NCBI RefSeq assembly: GCF_002443255.2
Contig: NW_019211457.1
Location: 16,292,374-16,356,373 of the forward strand
Source of the DNA: Varroa destructor
Lineage: Eukaryota; Arthropoda; Arachnida; Mesostigmata; Varroidae
Direction of reading: 5' to 3'
DNA: 64,000 nucleotides
A program made the translations under genes and the position numbers. This document shows positions 13,403 to 24,900 of this stretch, piece by piece (the first letter of the stretch is position 1; each line of letters opens with the position of its first letter). The notes under the pieces are model-generated. The model saw nothing but the letters and a program-made list of their open reading frames with translations, ran no database searches and was not told the origin of the DNA.

Positions 13403-14197
13403 GTACTTAATACAAACAGTGTGTGTCGAATATGGTATACTTATATTACGTTCATTTCACGAAGGTTCCGATAGTTAGCAGAGATGCCATGACTTCCGCA
13501 AAAGACGCTCTTCAAAATATGAGACTAGGTGTCGTATTTTATCCAAAATAAAAATTTACAGAAAATCATACTTCTATACAGAGATAATTTAAGGTATCAT
13601 TAATCTTCTTACGAACTTTTACAACCTCACAAGAAGAGATCGATACTAACCAGAGTATCGGGAATATTTTTGGTTTAATAATCAACACCCAGCTTGTTAT
13701 GATCAATTGATCATTTTACCTATTGATGCACTAGTACAATAGACGAAAGCAGTAAGATGATGGGGAATCCTTAAAAACTCACTATATACATATGGAAAAT
13801 TATACTAAATCATAATCTAGCAGCCACGCGATTTTCAATAAGCGTTAACGGGCGATTGTTCAACTAAGCTACCACTTCAATCCTGTCTGGCTTTCCGATA
13901 CGAACCACATTCGAGCTTGACCTCTGCCCGTTAACTTTCTCTGAAATCACCTCCAATTACCCCTGCCTTTCGAAAATACTATATTGACTCCATACATTAT
14001 GCGTGAGTCGTTGGTTGTGTTCGTGATCGAAAGATCAGAGACTTGTCTTTTACTCCTCCGACGCTTTGATGGCGAGACTTCAGGTTTTTCTTAGCTACGT
14101 TGCTTTACACCTATATAGGTCCCGCTAGGCACTGCATCCTACACATCGTTACTAAGCGAAAATGGTTCATGTTGGCCGAGGGCGATATGGCACGGTG

Positions 14198-14256
14198 GCC
14201 TAAGTGGTTGTGACTTTAGGCACGACAAACGAAAAGCAGCGGCCAATAAGAATCAC
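14198..14256 (+). repeat. Possible eroded tRNA-like head of the same SINE class
   Basis: TGGCCTAAGTGG fits a Pol III A-box and is followed by ACTTTAGGCACGACAAACGAAAAGC, comparable to the region between the boxes in the copy at 60.4 kb. The B-box position has only a degenerate AATAAGAATCACC. No downstream body can be aligned. Weak candidate. Confidence 0.25.
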
Positions 14257-17202
14257 CACCTAGCTAATTTTCACTACCGAGGCTCACGATGACGGGCACT
14301 TACCTTTTTCTATATATCGGTGTTCAAAAAGACCTGGCAAAAGTTTGTGTCTACGCGGATTAGTGGGGTTCGCATGGGCTTGGTAACCTCCACTACTGCA
14401 ACCCAGTGCGGCCTTCATTCGCTTGCTCATCTTCTTGATGATGCAGTACAGCTATACCATCGTTTACCAATTTTTTCTTCACTGACGAGAAGGGTCTCGG
14501 ATCGGACGTTCTTTCTTATACGCGCCAATCTCCATCATTACTGGAGGTAGGCCGTTATCTTCCCCTTCGTCTCTATAGTTCAATAGGCTAGCGGCGAGTA
14601 ACGATTTGTCGATGTCGATCGCACCTAGTCATCCGAGGGAAACGAGAGGACGTAGCTTGTGGTCGAGCCTTAGGAACGGTATGGTCATGCACTGGATAGG
14701 CTTGCATCACAGAAGCGAAGAACCTGTGCGTGTCGACATAGATTGCCGTACCAAAGTACCTAAAAAGGTTCAGCGTGCTTTGGAATAATGAACGTATGAA
14801 ATGCGTACTCGACGAAGAAGATCGAAATAACGTTCAACAAAGTGGCTACTAAGGATGTGTAAAGTAAAGCGACTGAAATTAGTCCAAGCTTGACGTCTGG
14901 GCGAAGCTCAATTTGAGTCAGAACTTCAAATACTAGCCAAGCCTAGCTATGTAGAGCTAGGACCTACAAAGCCATTTCTGTTGCTTTTTCTAGGCACTTC
15001 TGAGGAAATAGTAATATTACGCTAGCAAAAAATGACCAGCTTAATTACCGTTTCTTAGCATGACGCTTCTAAGAGCGTACTCTATTCTGCTTCTAAGCAG
15101 GCGCGAAAGTTTGAATGCGAAAATGCTTGCCATTGTATTGTGACACGTTCCTTTGAAGAAATTTTCTTACGAGCCTAAGCTTCACAAGAATCTTGGTCTA
15201 CTATATTCTACTTTATTGGATTGGATAGATACAAAGGTGAGGCATACTAGCTGGGGTGATGCTATAGATATGATTGGTTTCTACGCGAGGCACGGTTTCG
15301 AGCGACAAAGAACACGGTACAGGCATAGAACAAGTGGAACTACTTGAAAATTATCACCCATATCCAACAAAGGGCTCCCCTGGCTTGCTTTTAAAAAACA
15401 TAAAGCAATTTATTTGAATGTCAACCCTATAGCAGCACAGAATCACTACTTATCTTTCCTTATTTGCGCAAGTTTGTGTAACGTAGAGTACGTATTCGAT
15501 ACAACATATGGCACCGTGCAATAAATTCCATTTGTTTGTAGAACTATATTGCCACAAACAATTAGAGAACTTCCCATAAATCTATTGTTAAAAGCGGTTC
15601 TTACGTGATTTTTCTTGCTCGTATGGAAACGTTCTACCTTATTACTATTATTATTATCACCGGTAAACCTAATGGATAACAAACACCGGATTAATTGAAC
15701 TATCTGTGTTTGTAAGTCCGATGAGCGCATTGCCGGTAAATATTGTGTTTACGTCGAAAATGGAAATCGTTCTCCACGCTCTACGCTTGACGCTACTTCG
15801 ACTACCATAGAATACTTTGGACTATAAGGAATATAAATAACGGCTCAGTTTTGTACATAATACTTTGAAGCGTGTCTGTCGTTCCTTTATGTTTCAAATG
15901 GTCTCTCAAATGGTGCGTTTATCATTAGAAAAAAAAACTTTATTCTTAAGGAAGTTTCGAATTTACTAGAGAAACCAATAGAAATTCGAACGCAGATCGT
16001 GTAGCAAGAAAATACGTTATAGATTCTGGTAACATTGACCGTTAAGATTTAGCTGCCTGCATCATATTTGACTAGGCCATCAAACAGAAATACACACTGT
16101 CCTAAAAAAAAAAAAAAAAAAGGAAGATCTTTCAAATAGTGCCATTGTTTGTTAATGAAGGACAGTTATTTCTTGCAAATGGCAGTCTGAAAAATTATGG
16201 TGAAGATAGGTACTGGTTCTCTGAATTAGGATGACCTGCTACATTTTGTGCCTGCATTCTACCTAGTATATACACGTCTTCCGTAATTATTTTTGATTCC
16301 TTTTGAGCCTTTAACGGTCAAAGCACAAATCGGATAACATAGACGAGAACGTTATGCTTTAGGCGCTATTTCGTTATAGCAATTATGTGCAACATGTTTA
16401 ATTAGAAACTTCCCAGTTACAAAAAATTAAAATGTATAATTTGGAAAAAAAAATGTTTTTTACCCTTTTTTTTTAGCACAGATAACTCAGCTTGCCCTAT
16501 CATTAACGATCTATTTGTTTAGTTACTAACAAGCAATTACCTACTAGAGCAAAATTAGGAAGAAGTTTAGCCGCAGTCTAGCGGAAGCCAGACGATTCGG
16601 TCTTGACACTCGTTTCCCGTAACTGTGCTAAAGAGGAATCGATCAAGATCAACCTGTCTCTGATCGACAGAAAAACATAACAATTTTGAACAATCGCACT
16701 CATTAGTAGAAGATCTCGTATGAACAGATCCCTATTGAAGAAATGCGTGCAGAAGTATGCAAACCGCAAGAGGGAAGATGTCCGAAGGGAGCCGCAAACT
16801 GTAGCTAGAGGAGATATGATATGATACGCGATCGGAAACGCGATAGAAAAAAAAATAACGAGCGGCTGACACAGACGAACAAATGGTCGGAGCTGAACAA
16901 TACCCGATAAATATATCCAACGGAGAGATAACATAGATAATATAAGTTACGCAGAAATGTGTTGCGGTTTCTGTTTCTTATTTTTGTTATATGATCCACA
17001 TTAGTTAGATCGATAGTATGGATTAAGCACTTCGTTTCTAACCCACCCCTTCTACTTGACTATACATAGGGTAGAATATTTTCTGCGGCAAATGAATCTG
17101 TTTTCTCCCTGGACGAGTTGTAAACTGTTGAAGGCTTGCAGAACTTGTCTGCCCTGTCGCGGGAGATTTGAAGCAAAGTAAGGAAGTTTGCAGAAGGATC
17201 AA

Positions 17203-17367
17203 ATGGGAAGGGGAGATGCTGTTAACAAGGCTGGCTGGCTGGCTCCCTCTGCAAAAGAACTCGAAGATTCAGCAGCAGAAGAATATTTCGTTACGGGTCG
17301 CGAAGCGCCGCTCGACGAAGTCGGCGCACTCAAATGGCTACCCACCCTTTTACCGAAGTGCGATTGA
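17203..17367 (+). CDS. Small 54-codon open frame or terminal exon
   Basis: ATG at 17203 to TGA at 17365. The translation has globular, acidic character (GWLAPSAKELEDSAAEEYFV, then a GALKWLPTLLP end). A TTTGCAG acceptor lies at 17192 in the same open frame, so it may be a last exon rather than a small gene. Codon use is better than in the two other frames. No family recognised. The length is within chance expectation. Confidence 0.3.
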   Translation: MGRGDAVNKAGWLAPSAKELEDSAAEEYFVTGREAPLDEVGALKWLPTLLPKCD

Positions 17368-20215
17368 AGGATAGAGAAATGGATCGTAACATGATCTGAA
17401 GAACAGCATATACTGGGCTGGGATGCAGCTGTTGCTGGTATCGAATAGAAACGTGAATTTACATTTGGTGGCAGCTAACAGCGCCACGATATTCTTTTAT
17501 ATTGTATATTTTTCGTTATATGTCTATAGATGATTATGCATAGATAGTGAGTGTGCGCGAGTGTTTGAATATAATTACTATGAGCCATCTGACTATAATA
17601 ATGTTATGATTATACCAATGGTATTAGCATATGAACAGGGTCCTGTTGGGTTTCTTGAGTAAGTAATTCACGGTGTCGGAGGGATATGTAAAAAGGTAAA
17701 CAACGAAGTGGATACTAGATCATCAGCAGAAAACAAAATTGGCTTTCTTTAATCGGTTGGTTGGCAATGCTAACTGAAGCTCAAATGAAGTCAAGTCAAA
17801 TGCAATAGCATTAAGTCAACGAGGTGTTTGTGTGCGCGTTCGACAAAATACATGGATTATGTATTTGGGCAGGTAGCTAAAGATGCAGAATGCGTTTTTT
17901 TTTTTATGCATAATGTCTAGCGAACGACATTACTGCGGCTGGTTCAATATACTATACTATATAGTTTGAATAGTACGGTCAGGCCGACAGCTAAGGCGAT
18001 TAGCTCCCCATAGTTTTTCTGGAAAAACCTTTCACGAGCAGGCCCCTTCTATAGACCTAAATCGGACCACCTATTGCGCTTGAAGGACCCCTTACGACAC
18101 CTTTGATGCGTCGCGTCTGTATCAACAAACGCTTGTACTAGCGGCGCTCTCATACTGTGTAACGGAGTGTGCGTAAGCGCGACGCAGCCAAAATGGACGT
18201 TACCTGCCAAAGGTCGCGGGCAAGGCACTATTATCGCTTAACTCAAATAATGGTTGACGCAGCGGCGCTTAGCGCTCCTTGTTCATTGTCTACAATATTT
18301 AAACGAATTTCTTACAGTGTTTACAGTAAAACGACGACGATTAATCACCGTCAACCAAACGAATATGGCAAGCTGGCTTATTCAGATGATAAGTATCAGC
18401 TGCCTATAGTCATACGGCCGGACTATGGTCCAGCGCACCTGTAGCGATCCGTAATAGCATAATATGTACAAGAAAGCCATAACTGTATTGTTATATCAAA
18501 AAAGCAGGCCAACAGCTGAAAGGATGCTGCCATCTTTTGGCATAGCCGATATGGTGTCCGCAAAACGTCTTTGGTTTTCCCCAAAACTTAGCAATAATCA
18601 CAACAATGTTGATCGATTGCTTCTGAAGTTTAATCGTGGTCAATGAGGGAAGCGAAGGCTCCTTTCAAACGAGTTTCAAAACGGGTCCGGGTATTTGATC
18701 TATACAGTGCTCAGACTATGACTCCTCAATCTGGTCTTAGCTTTCATTTTACAGTCCGATTCTGCGGTCTGTCTGCTGCCTGCTATGCATCCTATTGAAA
18801 GCTTTCCCTTTGTCATACAGACATCGCTAAGCGATAGTAGTTGCGATAGTCGACCCACGACTGCACAGTAAGAGATTTACGGCGTTGGAACTTCAGAGTG
18901 TGGGTCTCAGGATTAGGGGCTGCATCATTGCTTATAGCTCGAGTGCGTGGTTCTCTCTCCCGATATCTATGTTGATACCGTCGGTAGTCGATACTGACTA
19001 CATGTTCCGGTACCTGTTCTAAGATTTGAAAGTAATCGGAAGATATTCACCTGATTTACTGCTGCTGTCTGTGTAATTGCCGATAAGGAGAGATGTAGTA
19101 ACCCTAATTATGATATCTAGATATGATATATGTCCGTGTTTTTGTTGTAATTGGTGCAATTTGAAGCAGAAGCCGGGCGAAGTGGTGAAAGAACTGGGGG
19201 AAACAAGCCGATAGAATCCCACTGGCTCGATTACTTCGATAGGTTTATACTTTGATAAGTAGTTTTTAAAATTTTTGAATTAGCCCGCCACACAAGGCGT
19301 GCATTCATCGATACTGGCTCATGGAAAAATACTAGCGAACCTGCTTTTCGACAACGTTTGGCAATCCTTCGACGAAGTTTTCCCATGGCTGACGTTCTCA
19401 TTCACGCCATCCCTCATGTATCAGACCCAAGCCATGCCCGAGCTCTGCCGTCAGCGAGCATCCGTACAGTGCCGAATAAATCTAAAGAGAGCCACAGAAC
19501 CGTACATTTTTTCCCATTGTCATCGTCGTTGAATCTTGCGCACAGAAAACACTATATTCCGGACAGAAACGCGTTTCAAAGCTACGCTGGTACTTTTATG
19601 GGTCGCGTTCACTATGGTATCGCCGCTTAAAAATCAATATAATTTTATTGCTTTTTAGTGGAACAGTGGAAACAGCAGCGGTAAACCGTTGACTTTACTT
19701 ATTTACCTTTCGAGTTCACTTTCTCAAGCCGAATCCCTTAAATGGTTCCACTTTAACTTCCAAGAAGACTTAGCAATTTAGGCGTATGCTAGCGTGTACA
19801 GTTGCTTTCCTCTTTGCCTATCAATAGCTGGCTATGCAGTTCAGCACACAGATTTTGTTTTGACCTTCTCAACAACAAATAGACTACGACCAAAAATAAA
19901 AATTGTTCCATGGATTATCAAGCTTATTTTTCCAACGATTTCTAATGACGACAAAGACTCTATATATACGTAAATTTTATTTAAAAAGAACAGAAAAAGC
20001 CGTCACCAGTAGTAGCAGGCTGCATGATATTGATGAATGATGAAACATCGCACACTGCTGACTCGTTCATCAGCTTGGTGCACGCTCACCGTCAATTCGA
20101 CCATCGATATGTTCGTTAAGTACATGATCTTTTCTTCTTTGCGGGCTGGCTGCATCCGTTGGCACGATGCGCAAGCAGTTACAGGGACCGTAGACAAAAA
20201 AAAAGTACCACTTAC
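17368..20215. other. Non-coding stretch with weak open frames
   Basis: Open frames at 18169-18444 (an internal AAAATGG start context at 18190) and on two frames at 19299-19630 have no recognisable motif and are within chance expectation. No repeats of note. Confidence 0.4.
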
Positions 20216-20264
20216 CGAACAGCCGAAAGTCACCACCACAACCCACAGAAATATACACGGACAT
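20216..20264 (-). CDS. Candidate first coding exon on the minus strand (16 codons)
   Basis: On the minus strand ATG at 20264 (G at -3) reads MSVYISVGCGGDFRLF and meets a consensus donor TTCG|GTAAGT (GT at 20215-20214), leaving phase 1. The sequence before it has the C/T-rich look of a 5' UTR (CTCTCGTCG-type motifs read on the other strand near 20400). No downstream exon could be identified. Too short for any functional call. Confidence 0.22.
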
Positions 20265-23160
20265 AACGGAGGCAGCACAAGAAAATGGCGCGCAAAAAAA
20301 TTCGAAAATCGAAATGATGACGATGAAAAATGAAGTGAAAACGCGAACAGTAAATTAGTACCGCTGGTGGCGTTGCGCCTTTTGTTCACTTATCCCTCTC
20401 TCGTCGTCTCTATCGCTCTGTTTCTGTCTGTGGACGGTAAAACGCCGGCCCTGTAAATACTATGGCAGTTCTAACCATTAAATGGATTCGGGCAAATCGG
20501 CGAAATTTTTCGGCCTCGGGAGGTTCGGCAATCGGTCGCAGTTTTGGTTGGGCTTTTCCTTTGTGTGCAATGGCGGTATTTTTTCAACTGGGTAGAAATC
20601 GCTAGTAATTGCAGCAACACAAAAAACCTTGTTTGAAAAATGATCCTTTTGGATTTCTAAAGGTTGCAGGCGAAGAGAGTCGCTTCAGGATCCCTCGGGG
20701 ACGGAAAATTAAACGAGGTTAATGACCATTGATAGATGGGAAAAATATAACGCACGCAAGTATGCAATATGTACTCGTGAAAAATACGCTGATGCTACAT
20801 GCTTTATGGAATCCCAACAGTTGAATGTGAATATCTAAATTGAATACCGTATTTATTAACAACTTGTGCGTATAGTAGTGGCAGCTTCAATAAGACGTTT
20901 CGTCCACGCAATGCTGTAGCGTCGGCTTCATGTAGCTTCTTATTGTTGGTTGGTTGGTGCTATACTGAAGTATGGTAAAAAAAAATTCGTTATCGATTAG
21001 AGCTTCGCTCCATTTACCGGCCCTGAAGGTAAATGTAAGCAACAACTGCGTTTCGGTGGGCAATAAAACCGAAAACGCCCTCTATACTTTCGAATATATT
21101 CAATGGATTTTGGTTTCGGCTTGATTTACCTTTTGCCCGACACAACATGATAGCTTAGTTGTTTGGAATCTTCGTTTGTCTTCATGTTCAAGTATGTACT
21201 GCACATTTTATCCACTACCCTTTACATCCGTACGTCTCTGACTAATTGGATCTTCCAGCTGGAATAAAATTTGCCGCGTAGACGCGCAATATTATCTCTA
21301 AACGAGATTCACAACCTATATATCTTCTGTGTTTATAGGCGTCTACTGTTGCATTTAATTAACAGTTTATAGCACGGAAGCAGCTGATTAAACGCTGTTC
21401 AATTCATTACAGGTATGAATATACGTAACGTAATCTTGGAACGTTTGCGAAAACGTTTCGTCCCACTTCCCTTAATATTTCTATACTTTTGCCATTACCG
21501 TCGCATAAACGGAGATTAGGACGATCCTTAGTCTATCCGTCTAGTTACTTTTGTTAGGCGCCACACCTGGCCGCTTAAACGCGCCCCAGGCATTAAAATG
21601 CATCAAAATAATCGACGGCCCGGCTCCAATAGCCGTAAAGCTGCCTCCCGCGGCATCTACCCGTGCCTAAAGCGTGAGAACTCGCCAAACGTACCACGAA
21701 TTGGAACACACCGCACCAACGGTCAAACGCATCAGCTGCAACGACTCTTCGATGCACCGAGTGATACTCGTTTCGCTGGCTGGAAGGCGTGGCCAACGAC
21801 GTCCGAACACTAAGCAAATATGAACAGCCCTAGAGGTGCGATTTTTGGAAATTTGCTCGCACTCATGGAGTGTGAGAGCATCGACGCTGACTGCGCCCAT
21901 CTGACGTGTACTCTGCTGCGGTAACGGGTCCCTGTAAACGGGGAAAGTGTTATAGCAGAAGCGATACGTTGCGTTCTACGACGTAACTGCGAGAAAGTTA
22001 AAATACCCTGAAAAGTCTACAGGCAGCAATCTATTAGAGAGTAGGGTGGTTATTACGGGTCAACAACGTACTCGTGTTCGACGTCTGTATCGTATCTGGA
22101 AAGAACAATAAGTGTGTCTGTGTTGTACAATCGACAAGTTTACAATGGGAACTGACGAGATAATGAAGTAGAAAAGCTCGTTCGTGTACCGTTACTGCAG
22201 AGGTTTCATTCGAATATTAGATAAGAGTCTCACTATTGGCTAACGTCGGTGTACTTCGTGCTGTTATTTGTGCTCATATTGACAATAACGAAACGTTTAA
22301 GTAGGCCTCCTAGTATATTCACAGATTAACAAACACGAAAAATCTAGTACGACAATCCGTTCCTTATCAAAGTTAGAGTACACAGGGGCACACAATGAGA
22401 AATGTCGAATAGGTGCAATCTTGTCATGCAATCATCAACGTATACGTCAGGACCAACATTTGATACAAGTTATGTAGAGGGGCAACGCAGTTTGCAGCGC
22501 AGAGTTAACGGGGCCCGACGCCAATCAACATTAAGATCTCGAGCATCAAGCACGTAAATTCTCTTTTTAATGACCAGTCGCGTATACTGTTTTGCGTGTC
22601 TTCACGCTGCTTACAGATGCGATTTTTGCGGCGACTCATCAATGGCTAGGGCCATTGGCCACCAGCAGTCCCACGCGTCACCCACCATGTAGATTATTAT
22701 CATACAATGCAAACGTAAAAATCAATAGCTGGATGCTGTAGTTCAACGTTTGTTCCCTCATAAACAGCGTCGTCCTTCGACTGATCTAGTGTTCTCAATG
22801 TACAATATCCCTGACGAGCTATGTAAATACACGAGTGTTCTTCCAGCTCGAGTGCTTCATTAGTGAGCAGCTGAACTTGCTGTTGTCGAGCCAATCAGTT
22901 TCCGTACCGGCTGTGATGTAACGTCAAACAAGCAGCGTGATGACGGCTGCGCTCAAAATGACCACTTCTTCCTGTCAATTGTTGTTTGTCATCCATGAAA
23001 CAGTGCTCATAGTAGACATCGCTAACGGGGCTAGTGATGAATTCTATGCGTACACAGGGTTAGCAGATTTTACACAATGGCTGCTGGTATGGCACAATGG
23101 TAAAGCTACCGGCAGCGGCACAAAAGCATCAACAGTTCGCATAAAACAACAAGAGAAAAA
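20265..23160. other. Non-coding stretch with a GC-rich patch
   Basis: The patch at about 21.55-21.96 kb is GC-rich and open on both strands (21598-21813 plus; 21593-21900 minus) without recognisable protein. It could be a promoter or exon of an unidentified gene. The rest shows nothing. Confidence 0.35.
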
Positions 23161-23322
23161 ATGCTCATAGACAACAAACGCTTAGTCAGTGGCGTCGCAG
23201 GTTTCGACCCCAGTGGCCGTTGGAAACAGCCAGAGGATTCGGGATCGATCCAAGCACTCGAAAGTGGGCTAAGACGATGTGTGATATGCGGCCAAAGAAA
23301 CCTGTTACAATGCGATGACGAG
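23161..23322 (+). CDS. Candidate first coding exon with a Cys-x2-Cys motif
   Basis: ATG at 23161 has A at -3 and opens 54 codons that end in phase at a strong donor, GACGAG|GTGAGC. The translation ends RRCVICGQRNLLQCDDE. The C-x2-C-G...LLQCD arrangement recalls the first half of a PHD-type zinc finger, whose second half would have to lie in the next exon. I could not find that exon. The family assignment is a guess from one motif. The 22937-23170 frame immediately upstream is also open, in a different phase. Confidence 0.3.
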
Positions 23323-23671
23323 GTGAGCAGTGGATTTGGCTAGAGGTTATCAAAGGTTAGCGGTTTGTTGGGATGCGGAGGTACTGGATTGTAAAGTGTT
23401 ACCAGCAAACCTAGTTGGTCGAGCCGGCAAGTCACTCAGTGTCGCCGATATCGTCACAGAGCTTTAGCCAAGAGTTTAATAGTCGGCGCCACGCCTTCTG
23501 GCGAAGCCACACCCGAGGTTAACGCAACGGGTAGTTGCTGTTAACGGGCGCTCTTTGAAGCGCGCGGCTTTCGCTGCCGGCCGCCCCGCTATACATCGTG
23601 CAGTGACGTGAATAACTGTTTGACAGCACAGCCGTCATCAGTTGCTACACGACGACATTCATCCTAGCAAC

Positions 23672-24136
23672 TCACAAGTTCGTATCGCGTATGAAAGATA
23701 AACAAGGCAGTAGTGACGCCAGGAAAGTCAGGAGGTAGCTAACCGCTGCGGATTCCGCTAAGACTGTCTTGTGGGGTGACGACAACAACAACCCCAGCAG
23801 TAACAACAACAACGCAGTGGGGTAGAGGGGAGCGAAGGGAAGGAAGCAGGTGAAAACACGAGTGATGTATGAGTCAACCTTTGACCAACCCTGCACTGTA
23901 CGTTGTATAAGAAGATTTCGAGGGTGTTTCAGTATGTCACGGCGATAACACGCTTTAAAGTCGGCAAAAATGAGGGTACTAATTGTGGAGCAGAATGACC
24001 TAGGGGGTATTATTGTTTGCAATGCAGTAATATTCGTTAACATATCCAAAGGCAAAGCGACACAGAGAAAAAAAAAACAAAGTGAGCATAAAAAAAGCTT
24101 TTTTTTTTTTTCAAAATAACGCTTCTTCACAGACAC
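23672..24136 (-). CDS. Unrecognised hydrophobic open frame, 154 codons
   Basis: The minus-strand run starts at GTG; an ATG lies about 30 codons in. It has a charged Lys-rich start, a hydrophobic stretch, then a Leu-rich end (LYPTALLLLLLGLLLS and SYLLTFLASLLPCLSFI) that looks like two membrane segments. The Leu runs come from CAA/CAG repeats read backwards at 23787-23815, so the membrane-like look may be an artefact. No family recognised. Confidence 0.15.
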   Translation of the reverse strand: MSVKKRYFEKKKKLFLCSLCFFFLCVALPLDMLTNITALQTIIPPRSFCSTISTLIFADFKACYRRDILKHPRNLLIQRTVQGWSKVDSYITRVFTCFLPFAPLYPTALLLLLLGLLLSSPHKTVLAESAAVSYLLTFLASLLPCLSFIRDTNL

Positions 24137-24651
24137 CTAGCGGTGCGATTGTAGTTGATTCTCATTTCATTTCATCATAATTGTTACCGGATTCACAGTC
24201 GCTGCAGACTCGTTGTTTTATCTTGCTTCCTCCACAGCATCAACGCCTTCATAGTTTCAACATCTGGGACTTTTGCCGATCTCCGCCCTAACAGCGGTCA
24301 AAAACTTTCAATTGTTGCTAGTATGACCTCAACGTTAGCTAGGGTCTATTGAGCCATCGGTTAATACCAAGGGAAAGCAGCTGCCAATTTTAAAAATGGT
24401 GCGTTGATATCCGCTCTGACCCATCCATTATATAGTCGACGGAAAGGGAAGAAGGGTAAAGGGAGTGGACATATCTATATATGTGCATGTAACGGTTAGT
24501 ACTTTGAACTCGCTGTTGCACTTCGAGTTGCGTCAAATATTACAGTCTTACATTAACATAATAATGTTTACTATTTATTATTATTATAATTAGCATTACT
24601 ATTGCGGATAGGCCTCGTCTCTTCGGGTCTGGCCTGATTGGACACCTCGAC

Positions 24652-24900
24652 ATGAAACAAGAGGACCGCCAGCAATTTGAATTACATCAAGAACCAGAGT
24701 CCTGGCTAAGCACCACTCATTACTTATCAGATCTCCCTTTGTCGGCCTTTATCCTCGGCAAGACGTTAGAGCCTAAAGCAAGTACTCTTCTTGCAACAAA
24801 ATCTGAGAATACGCAGCAGCTGGTCAACCTACATAAACAACTATTACTAACAACCAGTCGGTCCGCGTGTACAAACTTACTCTCAACTTCGCCAGACTAA
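24652..24900 (+). CDS. Unrecognised 82-aa open frame
   Basis: Starts at ATG (KQEDRQQFELHQEPESWLS) and ends TAA. Polar, Gln- and Ser-rich, no motif. No splice context seen. Chance is likely. Confidence 0.12.
   Translation: MKQEDRQQFELHQEPESWLSTTHYLSDLPLSAFILGKTLEPKASTLLATKSENTQQLVNLHKQLLLTTSRSACTNLLSTSPD

Larger units (their letters stand above)
8736..17202. other. Mostly empty intergenic or intronic stretch
   Basis: Apart from the weak items listed separately, I see no gene. It contains a TA repeat at 13363-13399, a poly-A run near 16106-16121 and an inverted motif GGAACATGTAATGTTCC at 13292-13308. Confidence 0.45.

Noticed and set aside
23085..23215. TGGCACAATGGTAAAGC and GGTTTCGACCCC, read first as another tRNA-derived repeat
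   Set aside because: The body blocks shared by the three SINE copies are absent and the region reads better as possible coding sequence.
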